A stretch of DNA of 51,078 nt, taken from Helicobacter rappini. Its GTDB lineage: Bacteria; Campylobacterota; Campylobacteria; Campylobacterales; Helicobacteraceae. Where the stretch lies: positions 1-51,078 of the forward strand of contig NZ_FZPK01000019.1 in NCBI RefSeq assembly GCF_900198625.1, given 5' to 3'. Shown here in pieces: positions 1-9,038 of this stretch (the stretch's first letter is position 1; each line of letters starts with the position of its first letter). A program made the translations under genes and the position numbers. The notes below the pieces were generated by a model that did no database searches, was not told the DNA's origin, and saw only the letters and a program-made list of their open reading frames with translations.

Positions 1-880
1 TAGCATAAGTGGGTAATTGCTTTTTAATGTAAGAGTAAAAAATCCCCTTGTGTGTTGTGTTGCTTATGATTATAGTGTATCAATAGCCTTTATAATCTAG
101 CTTAAATAAAGCCTTATTTAAAACTTAAGAGTAACTTAAAATTTCATTGTTGGAATCGCAATTCTATCCAAAGTCCGCAAAATAGGGCATAAAATGTATA
201 TGTGTGTCAAAATTTGTGTCATCAGTGTATTTTTTGTGTCATTTATGTATGATAGAAAATCTTAAAGAATGAGATAAGTTGCAGAGAGATTGAAATATTT
301 AAAGCTTTATGGCTTGTATGATTGGCTCTTGTAAAGTTGTCTTGCTTTGATTGGCTTTTGTGTAAATGTAAAGGCTAGTGTGATTTATGTTTGCATGATT
401 TAGGGTTTTTTTGTGCTATTTGTGTAATTTTGGCTGATATTCCACTGAAATAAGGCTCTAAAACTAAGCTAAACTAGGCTACATTTGGCTAGTTTTTGCT
501 TTTTTGATAGAAATTACACTTAAATCTACCATTAAACTTACATAAATGACTTACATTTTCTTGCAATTTTGTTAAATTCTGCTTTGTTTGCTTCATTTCA
601 TAGTGTTTTTGTCAAAAAAACTCACAAACAATCTTTTTTATATGTTTTCGCTTATATATTACTATCAACAAACATGTAAAATATAAAAATCTCGCAAAAT
701 GTGGCGTGTGAATTGTAAGGCTTTGAGAATGCAAAAATTGCAATTTTGGCTTTAAATGTGGCGTGGAAAAAAGGTATATAAATAGATTTTGGGCTTTCAA
801 GTGTGGCGTGTGAGCTTAAAAAAGGTCGAAATGGCTTAAATGCAGTATCTAGCACATTTAAACACTAGCAAAAAAAATAC
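1..880. other. Long AT-rich region with no convincing gene
   Basis: No reading frame here has a plausible start, ribosome binding site and protein-like composition. The left part (about 190-260) has short repeats of GTGTCAT, and the right part has the three GTGGCGTG repeats listed separately. The region borders the decayed phage block and may be its eroded flank. I saw no tRNA or rRNA in it. Confidence 0.5.
701..810. repeat. Three direct copies of GTGGCGTG
   Basis: GTGGCGTG occurs at 701-708, 758-765 and 803-810, each preceded by an AT-rich stretch ending AAT or AAGT, and twice followed by TG(A). The spacing is 57 and 45 bases. Such GC-rich octamers stand out against the AT-rich surroundings. 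On the minus strand they encode a recurring His-Ala-Thr in a short open frame (652-855), but I do not think that frame is a gene. Function unknown. Confidence 0.55.
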
Positions 881-1807
881 TTAACACACCAAAATCTCTA
901 AATCCCTAAAGTATTCTTTCATTACAAATTTATCTTGGCTTTTATCATTGACATAATCTTTATTCTCAACTTCTACTAAGGCTTTTAATCTTACATTGTA
1001 TGAGCCTTCTTTATTAAAAGACTTTAATATATTGTCCTTTTGACTACTCACTTCACCATCTCCAAAATCCCATTCAACTTCTACTAACTCAATAGAAGTA
1101 ACAATATGAAATCCTATCACTTCATCAATAGCTATAACACTCTTAGTAGCATATATCTCTAGTATAGTCGTATCAAAGTCTGTATTGTAGTCAGGTATTT
1201 GCACCTTTTTCCACTCATCTGTATAATCACTGATTGGAGCTTCACCTATTGCTTTGAGTGCATTCACGGTAGTTTGCTGCATATCATAGCTTTTAAGCAA
1301 GTCTGGTTTATTTGCATTAGATAGGACATTTTGATAGCTTACCATACAATTAGCTTTGTTTATCTGTGCGTTATCATTGGCACTTTTATGTAATACTTCT
1401 GCCTTGATTTTATCTTGCAAGGCTTGGGCTTGAAGTTGTGCTGTTTGCATTTTACTTGCTTGTATCTTAAAGAAACTCTCTTTCACTTGATTTGATAGCA
1501 TTGCTACTTCTTTTTTCTTACCTAGTATGCCTAAAGCACTTTGATTTTGTGCGTCTCTTGTAGCTACTTCATTTTGGTCTATGGTTAATGCGGTTTGGAC
1601 TGCACTTTGAAATACGCCTAAAAATGTTTTAGCCATAAAATCACTATAAGCTAAAGCTTTTTGGTCGTCTGTAAAGGCATAGCTTGGCATATACTTTACA
1701 AAACTATCTAAGGCATCTTTATATATTTGACTATCTTTCATCTTAGCTTCTATAAAGTCGAAATTCTCTTGGAATTTCTTTAGAGTGAGATTTTTTGTGT
1801 CTAACAT
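881..1807 (-). CDS. Phage-like protein with C-terminal PKD-like domain
   Basis: A protein of 308 residues with no signal peptide. Residues about 1-200 are Gln/Ala/Lys-rich and largely helical, probably coiled coil. Near residue 250 the pattern VEWDFGDGE, followed by a Gly-Ser-Tyr-x-Val strand, is the signature of a PKD (beta-sandwich) fold, used in phage and surface proteins for structural contacts or binding. I chose the ATG at 1805-1807 because AAGGATT lies just upstream; an earlier in-frame start at 1870 falls inside the adjacent inverted-repeat element. The gene lies directly downstream of the broken phage polyvalent gene, so a virion-associated role is likely. That role is inferred from context, not from a recognised family. 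Confidence 0.6.
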   Translation of the reverse strand: MLDTKNLTLKKFQENFDFIEAKMKDSQIYKDALDSFVKYMPSYAFTDDQKALAYSDFMAKTFLGVFQSAVQTALTIDQNEVATRDAQNQSALGILGKKKEVAMLSNQVKESFFKIQASKMQTAQLQAQALQDKIKAEVLHKSANDNAQINKANCMVSYQNVLSNANKPDLLKSYDMQQTTVNALKAIGEAPISDYTDEWKKVQIPDYNTDFDTTILEIYATKSVIAIDEVIGFHIVTSIELVEVEWDFGDGEVSSQKDNILKSFNKEGSYNVRLKALVEVENKDYVNDKSQDKFVMKEYFRDLEILVC

Positions 1808-1842
1808 GTTAAATCCTTTTTTTTGTGGTATAATACTCCCAC

Positions 1843-1907
1843 GCAAGAGTAGTAGCCGTAGGATACGCAATGTAAGTGGTTTATCCCCTTTGCTGAGGCA
1901 CTCTTGC
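1843..1907. ncRNA. Possible structured RNA element with pseudoknot
   Basis: The 100-base gap between two phage-like genes folds neatly on either strand. Outer arms GCAAGAGT (1843-1850) and ACTCTTGC (1900-1907) are perfect complements. Inside them GCC (1855-1857) can pair with GGC (1897-1899). Within that, GGATA (1861-1865) pairs with TATCC (1882-1886) while GCAA (1867-1870) pairs with TTGC (1890-1893); these two helices interleave as an H-type pseudoknot. A TATAAT at 1829-1834 on the plus strand could start a transcript here. Alternatively it is a leader of the 881-1807 gene on the minus strand, or a simple terminator, since 1894-1911 can also form a small hairpin. I do not recognise a known RNA family. 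Confidence 0.3.
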
Positions 1908-1908
1908 C

Positions 1909-3658
1909 TTAAAATGCTTCATATACTAATTCGTATTCATTTATCATTTTTAGCATTCTTTCCCTTGAGGCAATGTAGCTTGTTTTGTAGCGGATTCTAT
2001 TGCTCTTTGGTATGGCTATACTAACGATATTTAGCACTCCCTTTTCATCTTTAAAAGGTTTGTAAAAATAGTAAGTGTCTTTTTTGTCTTTGGTTATAAA
2101 AAGTGGGTTTTGCAAAGTTGGTAATATCGCACCGCTTATATCTATCCTGTTTTGTTTGTTAGAATTTTGCGTTAAATGCTCGTAAGCTTTTAAAGGTTCT
2201 ATTTCTAGTTCTTTTATAGGTGTTTGTATATTGATATATTTTTTATTTTTTAAAAGATGTAAAAAATCATCTTTTGTTATAGGTTTAGGTAAATCTTGGG
2301 CTATTTCTTTTAAATAACTATATTTAAATTATTGTCTATAAGTAGCCTATCTTTCAAAGTCATTGTCTCTCCCAAAATCTTATTGCTAGATTCTAGCATA
2401 TTTTCCACTTTGTTTGTTGGCTCCTTGCTTAACACTTCCCCTTGCATTGTGCTTTCTGCTATGGTATCTTTTAAAGGTGTATCCATAGTTTTATAAGGGT
2501 GTGGAGTTTGAGTATAATTGTCTCTAAGCTTTATTGCCCTTTCTCTACCTCTTAATGCACTATCTATAAACTCTAAGTTTGTTTTAATACTTCTTTCTTT
2601 ATCTTTTTGTGATACGCCTTTATACTTTCCTATGCCATTTTTGATTTCTTGTATTTCTTGTTCTGCTTTTTGTATATTTTTATCTATTGTATCTATTGAT
2701 TTTTGGATTTGTTCCTTAGGTGGTTTTTTAGTCTCATAACCACTGACTTGTTGCATTCTGTTTTGCACATTCCTTGCTTCCACTTCGCCGTGCCTTAGCC
2801 TGTAATTATCCTTGCTAAGTGTTTCTAATTTTCCCCATAAGCAAAGCCCTCTATATCTTGGATTGCGTGTTGGATTTCGTGGTAGAGAGTGCTTTTTGCC
2901 TCTTGTGGTGATTTTAGTGTATCTATTTCTAAGGATATTTTCTTTTTATCTTTTTTATACTCACCTAAAATGTCTTCACCTAATGGGTCAGCTTGTATTT
3001 TAAGGTCCTGTAACTCTGGGTAAGCTTGAAATAATTCCTTATCCTGCAATACTTCTTTCAATTTCATATAGTTATTATCTCTTGAGTAGTCATACCTTAT
3101 GCTTTTTAGTAAATCCCAATCAAATTCCCCGCCACTTTGGCTTATCTCAAACTTCCATTTAGAATCTTTATCTTTATACCAGCCTGTTTTTTCCCATATC
3201 TCTATTTCATCTGCCCCACTAGATTCTAATTCTTTTGCCTTTTGTAGCCTTGCTTTGTGTGGTGCATAAGATTCATTTACTAAAGCCTTTTCCCCTGCAA
3301 ATAATTCCAAGCCAACATTCCTAACCCCTAGCTTCTCATACTCTTGGCTAAAGTTATCTTTATAATTTTCTATAATATTTTTGACATTCTCTCTTAGTTT
3401 ATCATAGGCATTACTTTTCTTAAGTCCTATCATTTCTGCTGTGCTAACAAAAAGCTGAATAATATTATCAATAATCTTTTCAAAGACATTTGCCCTTTTA
3501 AGCTTACTAGCAAACTTAGGGTTAGAAAGCTCTGCTATCATCTCGTGTGAGTTTTTTAATCCATAATCCCCTGTCTTTTCTCTAGCATTCCACGATGTGA
3601 ATCCTAGCTCATCTTTTTTCTCTACAATCTGCTTATAGATTGATTCTATATTCTTGTG
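1909..3658 (-). pseudogene. Broken large polyvalent phage protein (metallopeptidase-like and nuclease-like domains)
   Basis: One long phage-type protein is spread over three minus-strand frames. Frame A (3658-2825) holds a helical region, then a conserved segment ending in HEIQHAIQDIEGFA, with an HExxH zinc-peptidase pattern as in phage large polyvalent protein domains. It stops after YGEN. Frame B continues with KLETLSKDNYRLRHGEVEARN, the normal continuation of that domain, runs through a Lys/Glu-rich coiled coil and stops at 2310. Frame C (2328-1909) carries on with YLKEIAQDLPKP and ends in a short beta-rich domain (LPTLQNPLFITKDKKD) resembling the barnase/EndoU/RelE-like nucleases at the end of phage MuF-type proteins. 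Restoring one base near 2826-2831 and one near 2321-2327 joins the frames. The N-terminus is missing beside amiA. Decay or sequencing error in short base runs are both possible. Confidence 0.7.
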
Positions 3659-3703
3659 TTAAAAGTGTTTGGTGCAATATTTAGAATAATAGATTATAGT
3701 AAT

Positions 3704-4915
3704 TTATGGATTCTTTGTTATATACCCATCAACACCATTTGCAATGCCTTTGGCGATTAGGGTTTGATAGCTTGTATCTTTTAGTCGCTCTGATTCTACT
3801 GGGTGAGAGTTATAGCCTATTTCAATAAGGATTGAGGGCATGAGAGCACCTACAAGCACCCAAAATGGTCCCTCTCTTACACCACCATCAAGATTCTCAT
3901 TATATTTTGTGCGGATTTGCTTTAGGATACCTGCTTGCACATCCATACCAAGCTTATTTGAAGCGATAATCCTTTGTGAAGTAAGGAATGAGGCAATGGT
4001 TGTTGGCGAATATTCCGCCATGCCTTGATTCTCAATAGCAGCGGCATTTATCGCCCTCTCTGTCCTTGCGGTTGATAGAAAATAGGTTTCCACGCCTTTT
4101 GGCTGTCTGCTTGAACCTGCTGGTATAGAGTTTGCATGAATGGATATAAACAAATCCGCATGTATCTCATTTGCCATTTCTGTGCGTCTTTGCAGCTCAA
4201 TAAATATATCAGTGTTCCTTGTCATATAGACCACATAGCCTCTTCTAGAAAGCTCTTGTGCGGTGAGTTTGGCTACGCTTAAGACAATATGTTTTTCACA
4301 AGTTTTAGAAATGCCTTGTGTGCCACAATCTTTACCGCCATGACCGGGGTCTAGGATAATAATTTTTTTACGATTTTTACTCGTTGGCGTTGCTTTTGAA
4401 ACAAGTATTGGCTTTGGCTGATTTGTGTTTGCAGCTGGTTTTGGTTTAGGCTTTGGTGATTGTGGCTTTTGTGTTGTGGGTTTTGCTTGTTGTATGGGCT
4501 TTTTTTCTGGTTGCTTTTCAGGCTTTTTTGAACTTGCGATTGGGACTATACTTTGTTTTGCATTTTTTTCTTTGATTGCGATGTAGAGATGGTTGCCTTT
4601 GGTATTGTATTCAAATTCAGTTTTTGAGGTGAGGGTGATAAGCACACGAAGTCGCTGTTTGTTGTTTTGTGCGATTGTGATTTGAGTGTTATTTGGGAAG
4701 TTATACTCTTTTCTACCTGTTGGCACATATATGCCGTATATGTCTATAAAAGTGCTTGTATCACTTAGTTTATGAACGCTGATTTCATCTTTTTTGAACG
4801 CTCTGTTTGCATCAATCCTAAGGCTTGATGCACCAAAAGGAATAGTATTTAAAACGCGCAGTGTGTCGGCTTGCAAACTGCTTATAAGCAAGAAAAAAAG
4901 CACAATGCAACGCAT
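3704..4915 (-). CDS. amiA: N-acetylmuramoyl-L-alanine amidase AmiA
   Basis: A periplasmic zinc amidase of 403 residues that cuts the bond between MurNAc and the peptide stem, needed for daughter-cell separation and, in H. pylori, for the change to coccoid form. Residues 1-16 are a signal peptide. Residues 18-115 resemble an AMIN localisation domain and 130-180 are a Pro/Lys-rich linker. The Amidase_3 domain runs from about 184 to the end, with ligands and catalytic residues visible as DPGHGG (His192), Glu207 (CEKH), SIHAN (His260) and LIEIGYNSHP. It sits 10 bases after the oxidoreductase gene, in the same order as in H. pylori (amiA, oxidoreductase, tyrS). Confidence 0.93.
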   Translation of the reverse strand: MRCIVLFFLLISSLQADTLRVLNTIPFGASSLRIDANRAFKKDEISVHKLSDTSTFIDIYGIYVPTGRKEYNFPNNTQITIAQNNKQRLRVLITLTSKTEFEYNTKGNHLYIAIKEKNAKQSIVPIASSKKPEKQPEKKPIQQAKPTTQKPQSPKPKPKPAANTNQPKPILVSKATPTSKNRKKIIILDPGHGGKDCGTQGISKTCEKHIVLSVAKLTAQELSRRGYVVYMTRNTDIFIELQRRTEMANEIHADLFISIHANSIPAGSSRQPKGVETYFLSTARTERAINAAAIENQGMAEYSPTTIASFLTSQRIIASNKLGMDVQAGILKQIRTKYNENLDGGVREGPFWVLVGALMPSILIEIGYNSHPVESERLKDTSYQTLIAKGIANGVDGYITKNP

Positions 4916-4925
4916 ACATATCCAT

Positions 4926-6017
4926 TTAGCGTTGTGTTAATTCATCAACTAATGCTTTAACGCTCAAAATCTCTTTTACGCGATAGCCATTTGCACCACT
5001 GAAATATAAACCCTCTTCAAGATTCCCTAAATGTCCCTTGCCTAAGCTATCAGCTATGCAGTAACCCACTTTTTTTGCTTCCTTGCCCCTTTGACATGGG
5101 CTAACGCAGTTGCTAATGCACTGCACTTTTGGGGCATTTCCCTCTTTTAATCTCTGCATTACACCGATCTTTAAAGCTCTTGCTGGATAGCCAACGGGCG
5201 ATTTTACAAGCTCAATATCATCTTCAGTAATATGTGGTAGGATTTGCTGATAAGCTTTCGCATCACATTCTTTTGTCCCTAAGAATCTTGTCCCCATTTG
5301 CACTCCACTAGCCCCTAGTGAAAGCATGGCATCAATATCATTTCTATCCCAAATACCACCTGCAGCAATAATTGGCATAGACCCCCACTGCATAGATTCT
5401 GTGACAACTTGTGGCAGAATGTTTTCAAGCTGATATTCTGGCTTAAAACAATCCTCATATTTAAAGCCCTGATGACCACCGCTTAAAGGTCCCTCTACGA
5501 CCACAGCATCTGGCACTCTTTTATATCGCTCACTCCAACGCTTACATATAACACGCAGGGCTTTTGCTGATGATACGATTGGGACTAATGCTACTTCTGG
5601 AAAATTCCTTGTAAATTCTGGCATATTTGTAGGCAGTCCTGCACCTGTAATAATCACATTTGCCCCCGCTTCACACGCATCTTTTACCACTCTGCCATAG
5701 TCATTAATTGCATGTAAAATATTTGCACCCAAAGGCTTATCACCGCATATTTTACGCGCATTTTTAAAGATTTCATTCAACGCATTTTTACTATAAAAGT
5801 TAATCGCCTCAAAAGGCTTACTTGATAAAATCTTATCAACAAAACCCATATTTTTATAATAGCCCGTGCCAACTGCAGAGATAATGCCTAGACAACCTTC
5901 CTTTGATACATTGCCTGCCAACTCGTCCCAACTAATGCCAACACCCATGCCACCTTGAAAAATAGGATATTTTATCGTGTGTTTTCCTATTGTTAAGCTT
6001 TTAAATAAATTGCCCAT
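4926..6017 (-). CDS. Nitronate monooxygenase / FabK-like FMN oxidoreductase
   Basis: A 363-residue TIM-barrel flavoprotein of the 2-nitropropane dioxygenase / enoyl-ACP reductase II family. The start shows the FMN-binding PIFQGGMGVGIS, the middle has VVEGPLSGGHQG with the usual active-site His, and the end of the barrel has AAGGIWDRNDIDAML followed by GVQMGTRFL, the phosphate-binding part. Near residue 300 there is a Cys-rich stretch (CISNCVSPCQRG) typical of the epsilonproteobacterial members; it may carry a metal or disulfide. A ribosome site AAGGTAGG precedes the ATG. It lies between tyrS and amiA in a tight minus-strand run. The true substrate cannot be read from sequence: nitronate detoxification and enoyl reduction are both possible. 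Confidence 0.8.
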   Translation of the reverse strand: MGNLFKSLTIGKHTIKYPIFQGGMGVGISWDELAGNVSKEGCLGIISAVGTGYYKNMGFVDKILSSKPFEAINFYSKNALNEIFKNARKICGDKPLGANILHAINDYGRVVKDACEAGANVIITGAGLPTNMPEFTRNFPEVALVPIVSSAKALRVICKRWSERYKRVPDAVVVEGPLSGGHQGFKYEDCFKPEYQLENILPQVVTESMQWGSMPIIAAGGIWDRNDIDAMLSLGASGVQMGTRFLGTKECDAKAYQQILPHITEDDIELVKSPVGYPARALKIGVMQRLKEGNAPKVQCISNCVSPCQRGKEAKKVGYCIADSLGKGHLGNLEEGLYFSGANGYRVKEILSVKALVDELTQR

Positions 6018-6026
6018 TATCCTACC

Positions 6027-7274
6027 TTATATGCTATCTACAATAATAATTTTAGCAAACTTTCTTTTACCAAGTTTTATAATAAATTCGCCTTCTTGTA
6101 AAAAGTGAAAATTCTCATCTGTTTGCTTTGCTTGATCTATACTTAAAGCCCCAGCTTTAATATCTCTTCTTGCTTGTGAAGTAGATGGGCTGAAACCTAG
6201 CTCTACTAGCACTTTGCATATCCACTCGCCTTTTTGTATCTCTTTTGTTTCAATGTCTTTTGGAATCTCTTTATTGCTAAATATCGCATTAAAGGCTTCT
6301 TTAGCCTGTATTGCCAAGCTTTCATTATGAAAACGCGTAGTAATCTCTAAAGAAAGTTCCTCTTTCACAGCCTTTGGGTGCAACTCACCTGTCTCTACAC
6401 CCCTTTTTAGCTTTGCTATCTCTGCTAAACTTTTTGTGCTAATAAGCTCATAATAACGCCACATAAGCGTATCATCAATGCTTAGAATCTTAGCATACAT
6501 ATCATTTGGGGAATCTGTTACGCCGATATAGTTTTTAAGGCTTTTGCTCATCTTATTGACACCATCTAGCCCTTCAAGTAAAGGCATAGTCATCACGCTT
6601 TGTTCTTTACCGCAATTATATGCCCTTTGCAATGCCCTACCTACCAAGAGATTAAACTTTTGATCATTACCGCCAAGCTCAATATCACAATTTAGTGCCA
6701 CAGAATCATAACCTTGCAATAAAGGATACATAAACTCGACAATAGAAATAGGCTGATTTTCTTTAAATCGTTTTGTAAAGTCGTCTCGCTCCATCATTCT
6801 TGCCACAGAGTATTGAGCGGTCAGCTGCATGATATTTACACTTGTAAGACTACCTAGCCATTTACTATTAAAGCAAATATCTGTCTTATCTTTGTTTAGA
6901 ATCTTAAAGACTTGTTCTTCATAAGTCTTAGCATTTTGTGCTACTTCCTCAAAAGTTAGTGGTTTTCTTGTCTCACTTTTCCCTGAAGGATCGCCTATTG
7001 TCGCAGTGAAATCGCCGATTAAAAATTTTACTCTACCGCCATAGTTTTGAAAAGTCGCAAGCTTTTGCAATAACACAGAATGCCCTAAATGTAAATCTGG
7101 TGCAGTGGGATCAAAACCAGCCTTTACAATAAACTCTTCCCCCTTTTCATAGAATCTTGTTACTAAAGATTCTATATACTCTTTACCGATAAACTCCACA
7201 CAGCCCCGTTCAATTTCTCGCATGGCTTCTTGCACTTTTGCTTGTAGCGTAGAGTTGGCATTATTTGCTTGCAT
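6027..7274 (-). CDS. tyrS: Tyrosyl-tRNA synthetase
   Basis: Class I synthetase of 415 residues that charges tRNA-Tyr in the cytoplasm. The HIGH-type motif appears as HLGH in DPTAPDLHLGHS (about residue 55-66) and the second signature as KMSKS near residue 242. The C-terminal 70 residues form an S4 RNA-binding domain (RRDIKAGALSID). Length and architecture fit the TyrZ-like bacterial subgroup found in Helicobacter. An AAGGAA ribosome site lies 10 bases before the ATG. First gene of the minus-strand run tyrS / oxidoreductase / amiA. Confidence 0.95.
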   Translation of the reverse strand: MQANNANSTLQAKVQEAMREIERGCVEFIGKEYIESLVTRFYEKGEEFIVKAGFDPTAPDLHLGHSVLLQKLATFQNYGGRVKFLIGDFTATIGDPSGKSETRKPLTFEEVAQNAKTYEEQVFKILNKDKTDICFNSKWLGSLTSVNIMQLTAQYSVARMMERDDFTKRFKENQPISIVEFMYPLLQGYDSVALNCDIELGGNDQKFNLLVGRALQRAYNCGKEQSVMTMPLLEGLDGVNKMSKSLKNYIGVTDSPNDMYAKILSIDDTLMWRYYELISTKSLAEIAKLKRGVETGELHPKAVKEELSLEITTRFHNESLAIQAKEAFNAIFSNKEIPKDIETKEIQKGEWICKVLVELGFSPSTSQARRDIKAGALSIDQAKQTDENFHFLQEGEFIIKLGKRKFAKIIIVDSI

Positions 7275-7585
7275 ACTATTGTATTCCTTTTTTGTTGCAA
7301 TTTATCTTTCAAATAGGTAATAATACTATGAAATTATAAAGATTTTTATAAACTATTAATGTTATTTTAAGTTTTTGTTGAAATGGTGGCAATTAAGGTG
7401 GATATTGTCTCGTAAAATCTCTCTATTGCAAGAATCATATTCATATCTTATTTATTACAATTATATACTACAAGCTTTTTTGGGAAATCACACATCATGC
7501 AATAATATGTTATAATGCGTAGTTTCTGTAACAATGTTTAGCGGATATGTAAAACCAAGTATTCAAAAAAGCGTAAGGAATAGTC
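7275..7585. other. Divergent spacer between tyrS and corA
   Basis: AT-rich intergenic stretch that must hold promoters for both neighbours. The plus-strand -10 box for corA is listed separately. A minus-strand TATTAT at about 7319-7324 is a candidate for tyrS. No gene or RNA was seen. Confidence 0.6.
7511..7516 (+). promoter_or_regulatory. -10 promoter box for corA
   Basis: A perfect TATAAT preceded by TG lies 70 bases before the corA start. There is no clear -35 box; an AT-rich upstream stretch in its place is usual for the vegetative sigma factor of Helicobacter. Confidence 0.6.
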
Positions 7586-8557
7586 ATGCTTAATATTTAT
7601 ACTAAGACGAATAATGGGCTTGTCAAAAAGTTACAATTTAACATCGAAGATAATATTCTCCCTAGTAATATTTTGTGGGTTGATTTACTTCACCCAACAA
7701 ATGATGAGATGAACTACATTACAAAGCAATATAACCTTGATATTCCAACGCAAGAAGAGCGTGAAGAAATCGAGCTTAGCGCAAGATATTGGGAAGATAA
7801 TCTCACAATTACTATTAACACGCATTTTCTCGTGCGTATGCAGACAGAAAACAAGGAATTTAGCCTGATTAATGAAACAATTACTTTTATGACGACTAAA
7901 AATATTTTATTTACGATTAGATTCAATGATTTTAAGATTTTTGAAGAGATGCAAACACGCATTCTTGCAAGTCCAAAAAACTTTGAAGATGGCTATGATG
8001 TGCTTGATAAAATGTTTGAAATTCGTGTAGAAAAAGATGCTGATATACTAGAGTGGATTGATAAAGAGGCAAGAAAGCTACGCATTAATGTTTTAGAAGA
8101 AAAGAATGAATACACTTATGACAAAATGCTAAAAGGCATTTCAAGTTTGCAGGAACTTAATATGCGTGTGCGAGATTCACTATTTGATAAACGGCGCGCT
8201 ATTACTTCGCTTATTAAAAGTGATAAGATTGATAGCGATATTAAACGCAATCTTACTATTGTTTTAAAGGATTTAAACTCACTTGTTGAATTTAATGTAT
8301 CGCAACTCAATGTCCTTGATAATATCCAAACAATTCTAGCAAGTCAGATTAATATCGAGCAGAATAAAATCATTAAACTATTTACCGTTGCCACTGTTGC
8401 TATGATGCCACCAACTCTTATTGGGACGATTTATGGCATGAACTTTGAGATTATGCCAGAGCTTAAATGGGATTATGGCTATCCACTTGCAGTGCTTGTG
8501 ATGATTATTTCCACCATACTACCACTTATTGCATTTAAGAAAAAAGGGTGGTTGTAA
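7586..8557 (+). CDS. corA: CorA family magnesium/cobalt transporter
   Basis: Inner-membrane divalent cation channel of 323 residues, mainly for Mg2+ uptake. The large N-terminal cytoplasmic domain and long helix (residues 1-250) are followed by two membrane helices at the C-terminus. The first ends with the family signature [10 protein letters not shown] (Gly-Met-Asn at about residues 284-286), the selectivity loop. The Lys-rich tail KKKGWL is typical. The gene is alone on the plus strand, with the -10 box at 7511-7516 and the ribosome site TAAGGA. Confidence 0.93.
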   Translation: MLNIYTKTNNGLVKKLQFNIEDNILPSNILWVDLLHPTNDEMNYITKQYNLDIPTQEEREEIELSARYWEDNLTITINTHFLVRMQTENKEFSLINETITFMTTKNILFTIRFNDFKIFEEMQTRILASPKNFEDGYDVLDKMFEIRVEKDADILEWIDKEARKLRINVLEEKNEYTYDKMLKGISSLQELNMRVRDSLFDKRRAITSLIKSDKIDSDIKRNLTIVLKDLNSLVEFNVSQLNVLDNIQTILASQINIEQNKIIKLFTVATVAMMPPTLIGTIYGMNFEIMPELKWDYGYPLAVLVMIISTILPLIAFKKKGWL

Positions 8558-9038
8558 GATTTATTACATAGCAATTAATGGCTAAAGTCTTTTATCTAAA
8601 AACTTTGCTTAAAGTAAATAGCAAGGTGAATTTACATGAGAATCTTTTTTGTAGTTCTTGCTTCTATTTTTGATGCTTGTGGTAAAATAATAATATGTAT
8701 TTCATTTTAGATCTTCTGTATTCGCTATTTTTTGTTTCTTAAGATCATATAATGTGAATTTGAGTTTATGCGAAAAGGTTGAAATATAGATATGCCAAAC
8801 AACTCACTACACAAGGCAGATTATACAATATAAAAAATTCGAGAATTAATAAGACACGCGATACTAAACAAGATATGGAATAACAGAAAAATAAATACTT
8901 TGCCTATTTGAGATTCAATAGGCTCAAGCGAAAATATACAGATTCCAGATTTTATCTGTATAGATATAACAGATTGGCAGGAAAGGCTTCAATGGTGAAA
9001 TTTAAAGCCCTATAAATCGCTACAAAATCTTAATGGTA
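8558..9038. other. Spacer holding only a gene remnant
   Basis: Between corA and the aminotransferase gene I see only the interrupted plus-strand reading frame described at 8792-8998. The rest is AT-rich and shows no RNA gene. The genes on both sides converge, so a terminator is expected, but I see no strong hairpin. Confidence 0.5.
8792..8998 (+). pseudogene. Possible gene remnant with two in-frame stops
   Basis: Starting at an ATG at 8792, one frame reads 68 codons with protein-like content but is cut by TAA at 8831 and TGA at 8909. The pieces read MPNNSLHKADYTI, then KIRELIRHAILNKIWNN and onwards, then DSIGSSENIQIPDFICIDI, ending TDWQERLQW. The mix of charged and hydrophobic residues looks like a once-real soluble protein. 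I do not recognise the family, and chance cannot be excluded over so short a length. Confidence 0.3.

Noticed and set aside
652-855. Minus-strand frame with recurring His-Ala-Thr
   Set aside because: The recurrence is only the translation of the GTGGCGTG repeats; no ribosome site and low-complexity composition.
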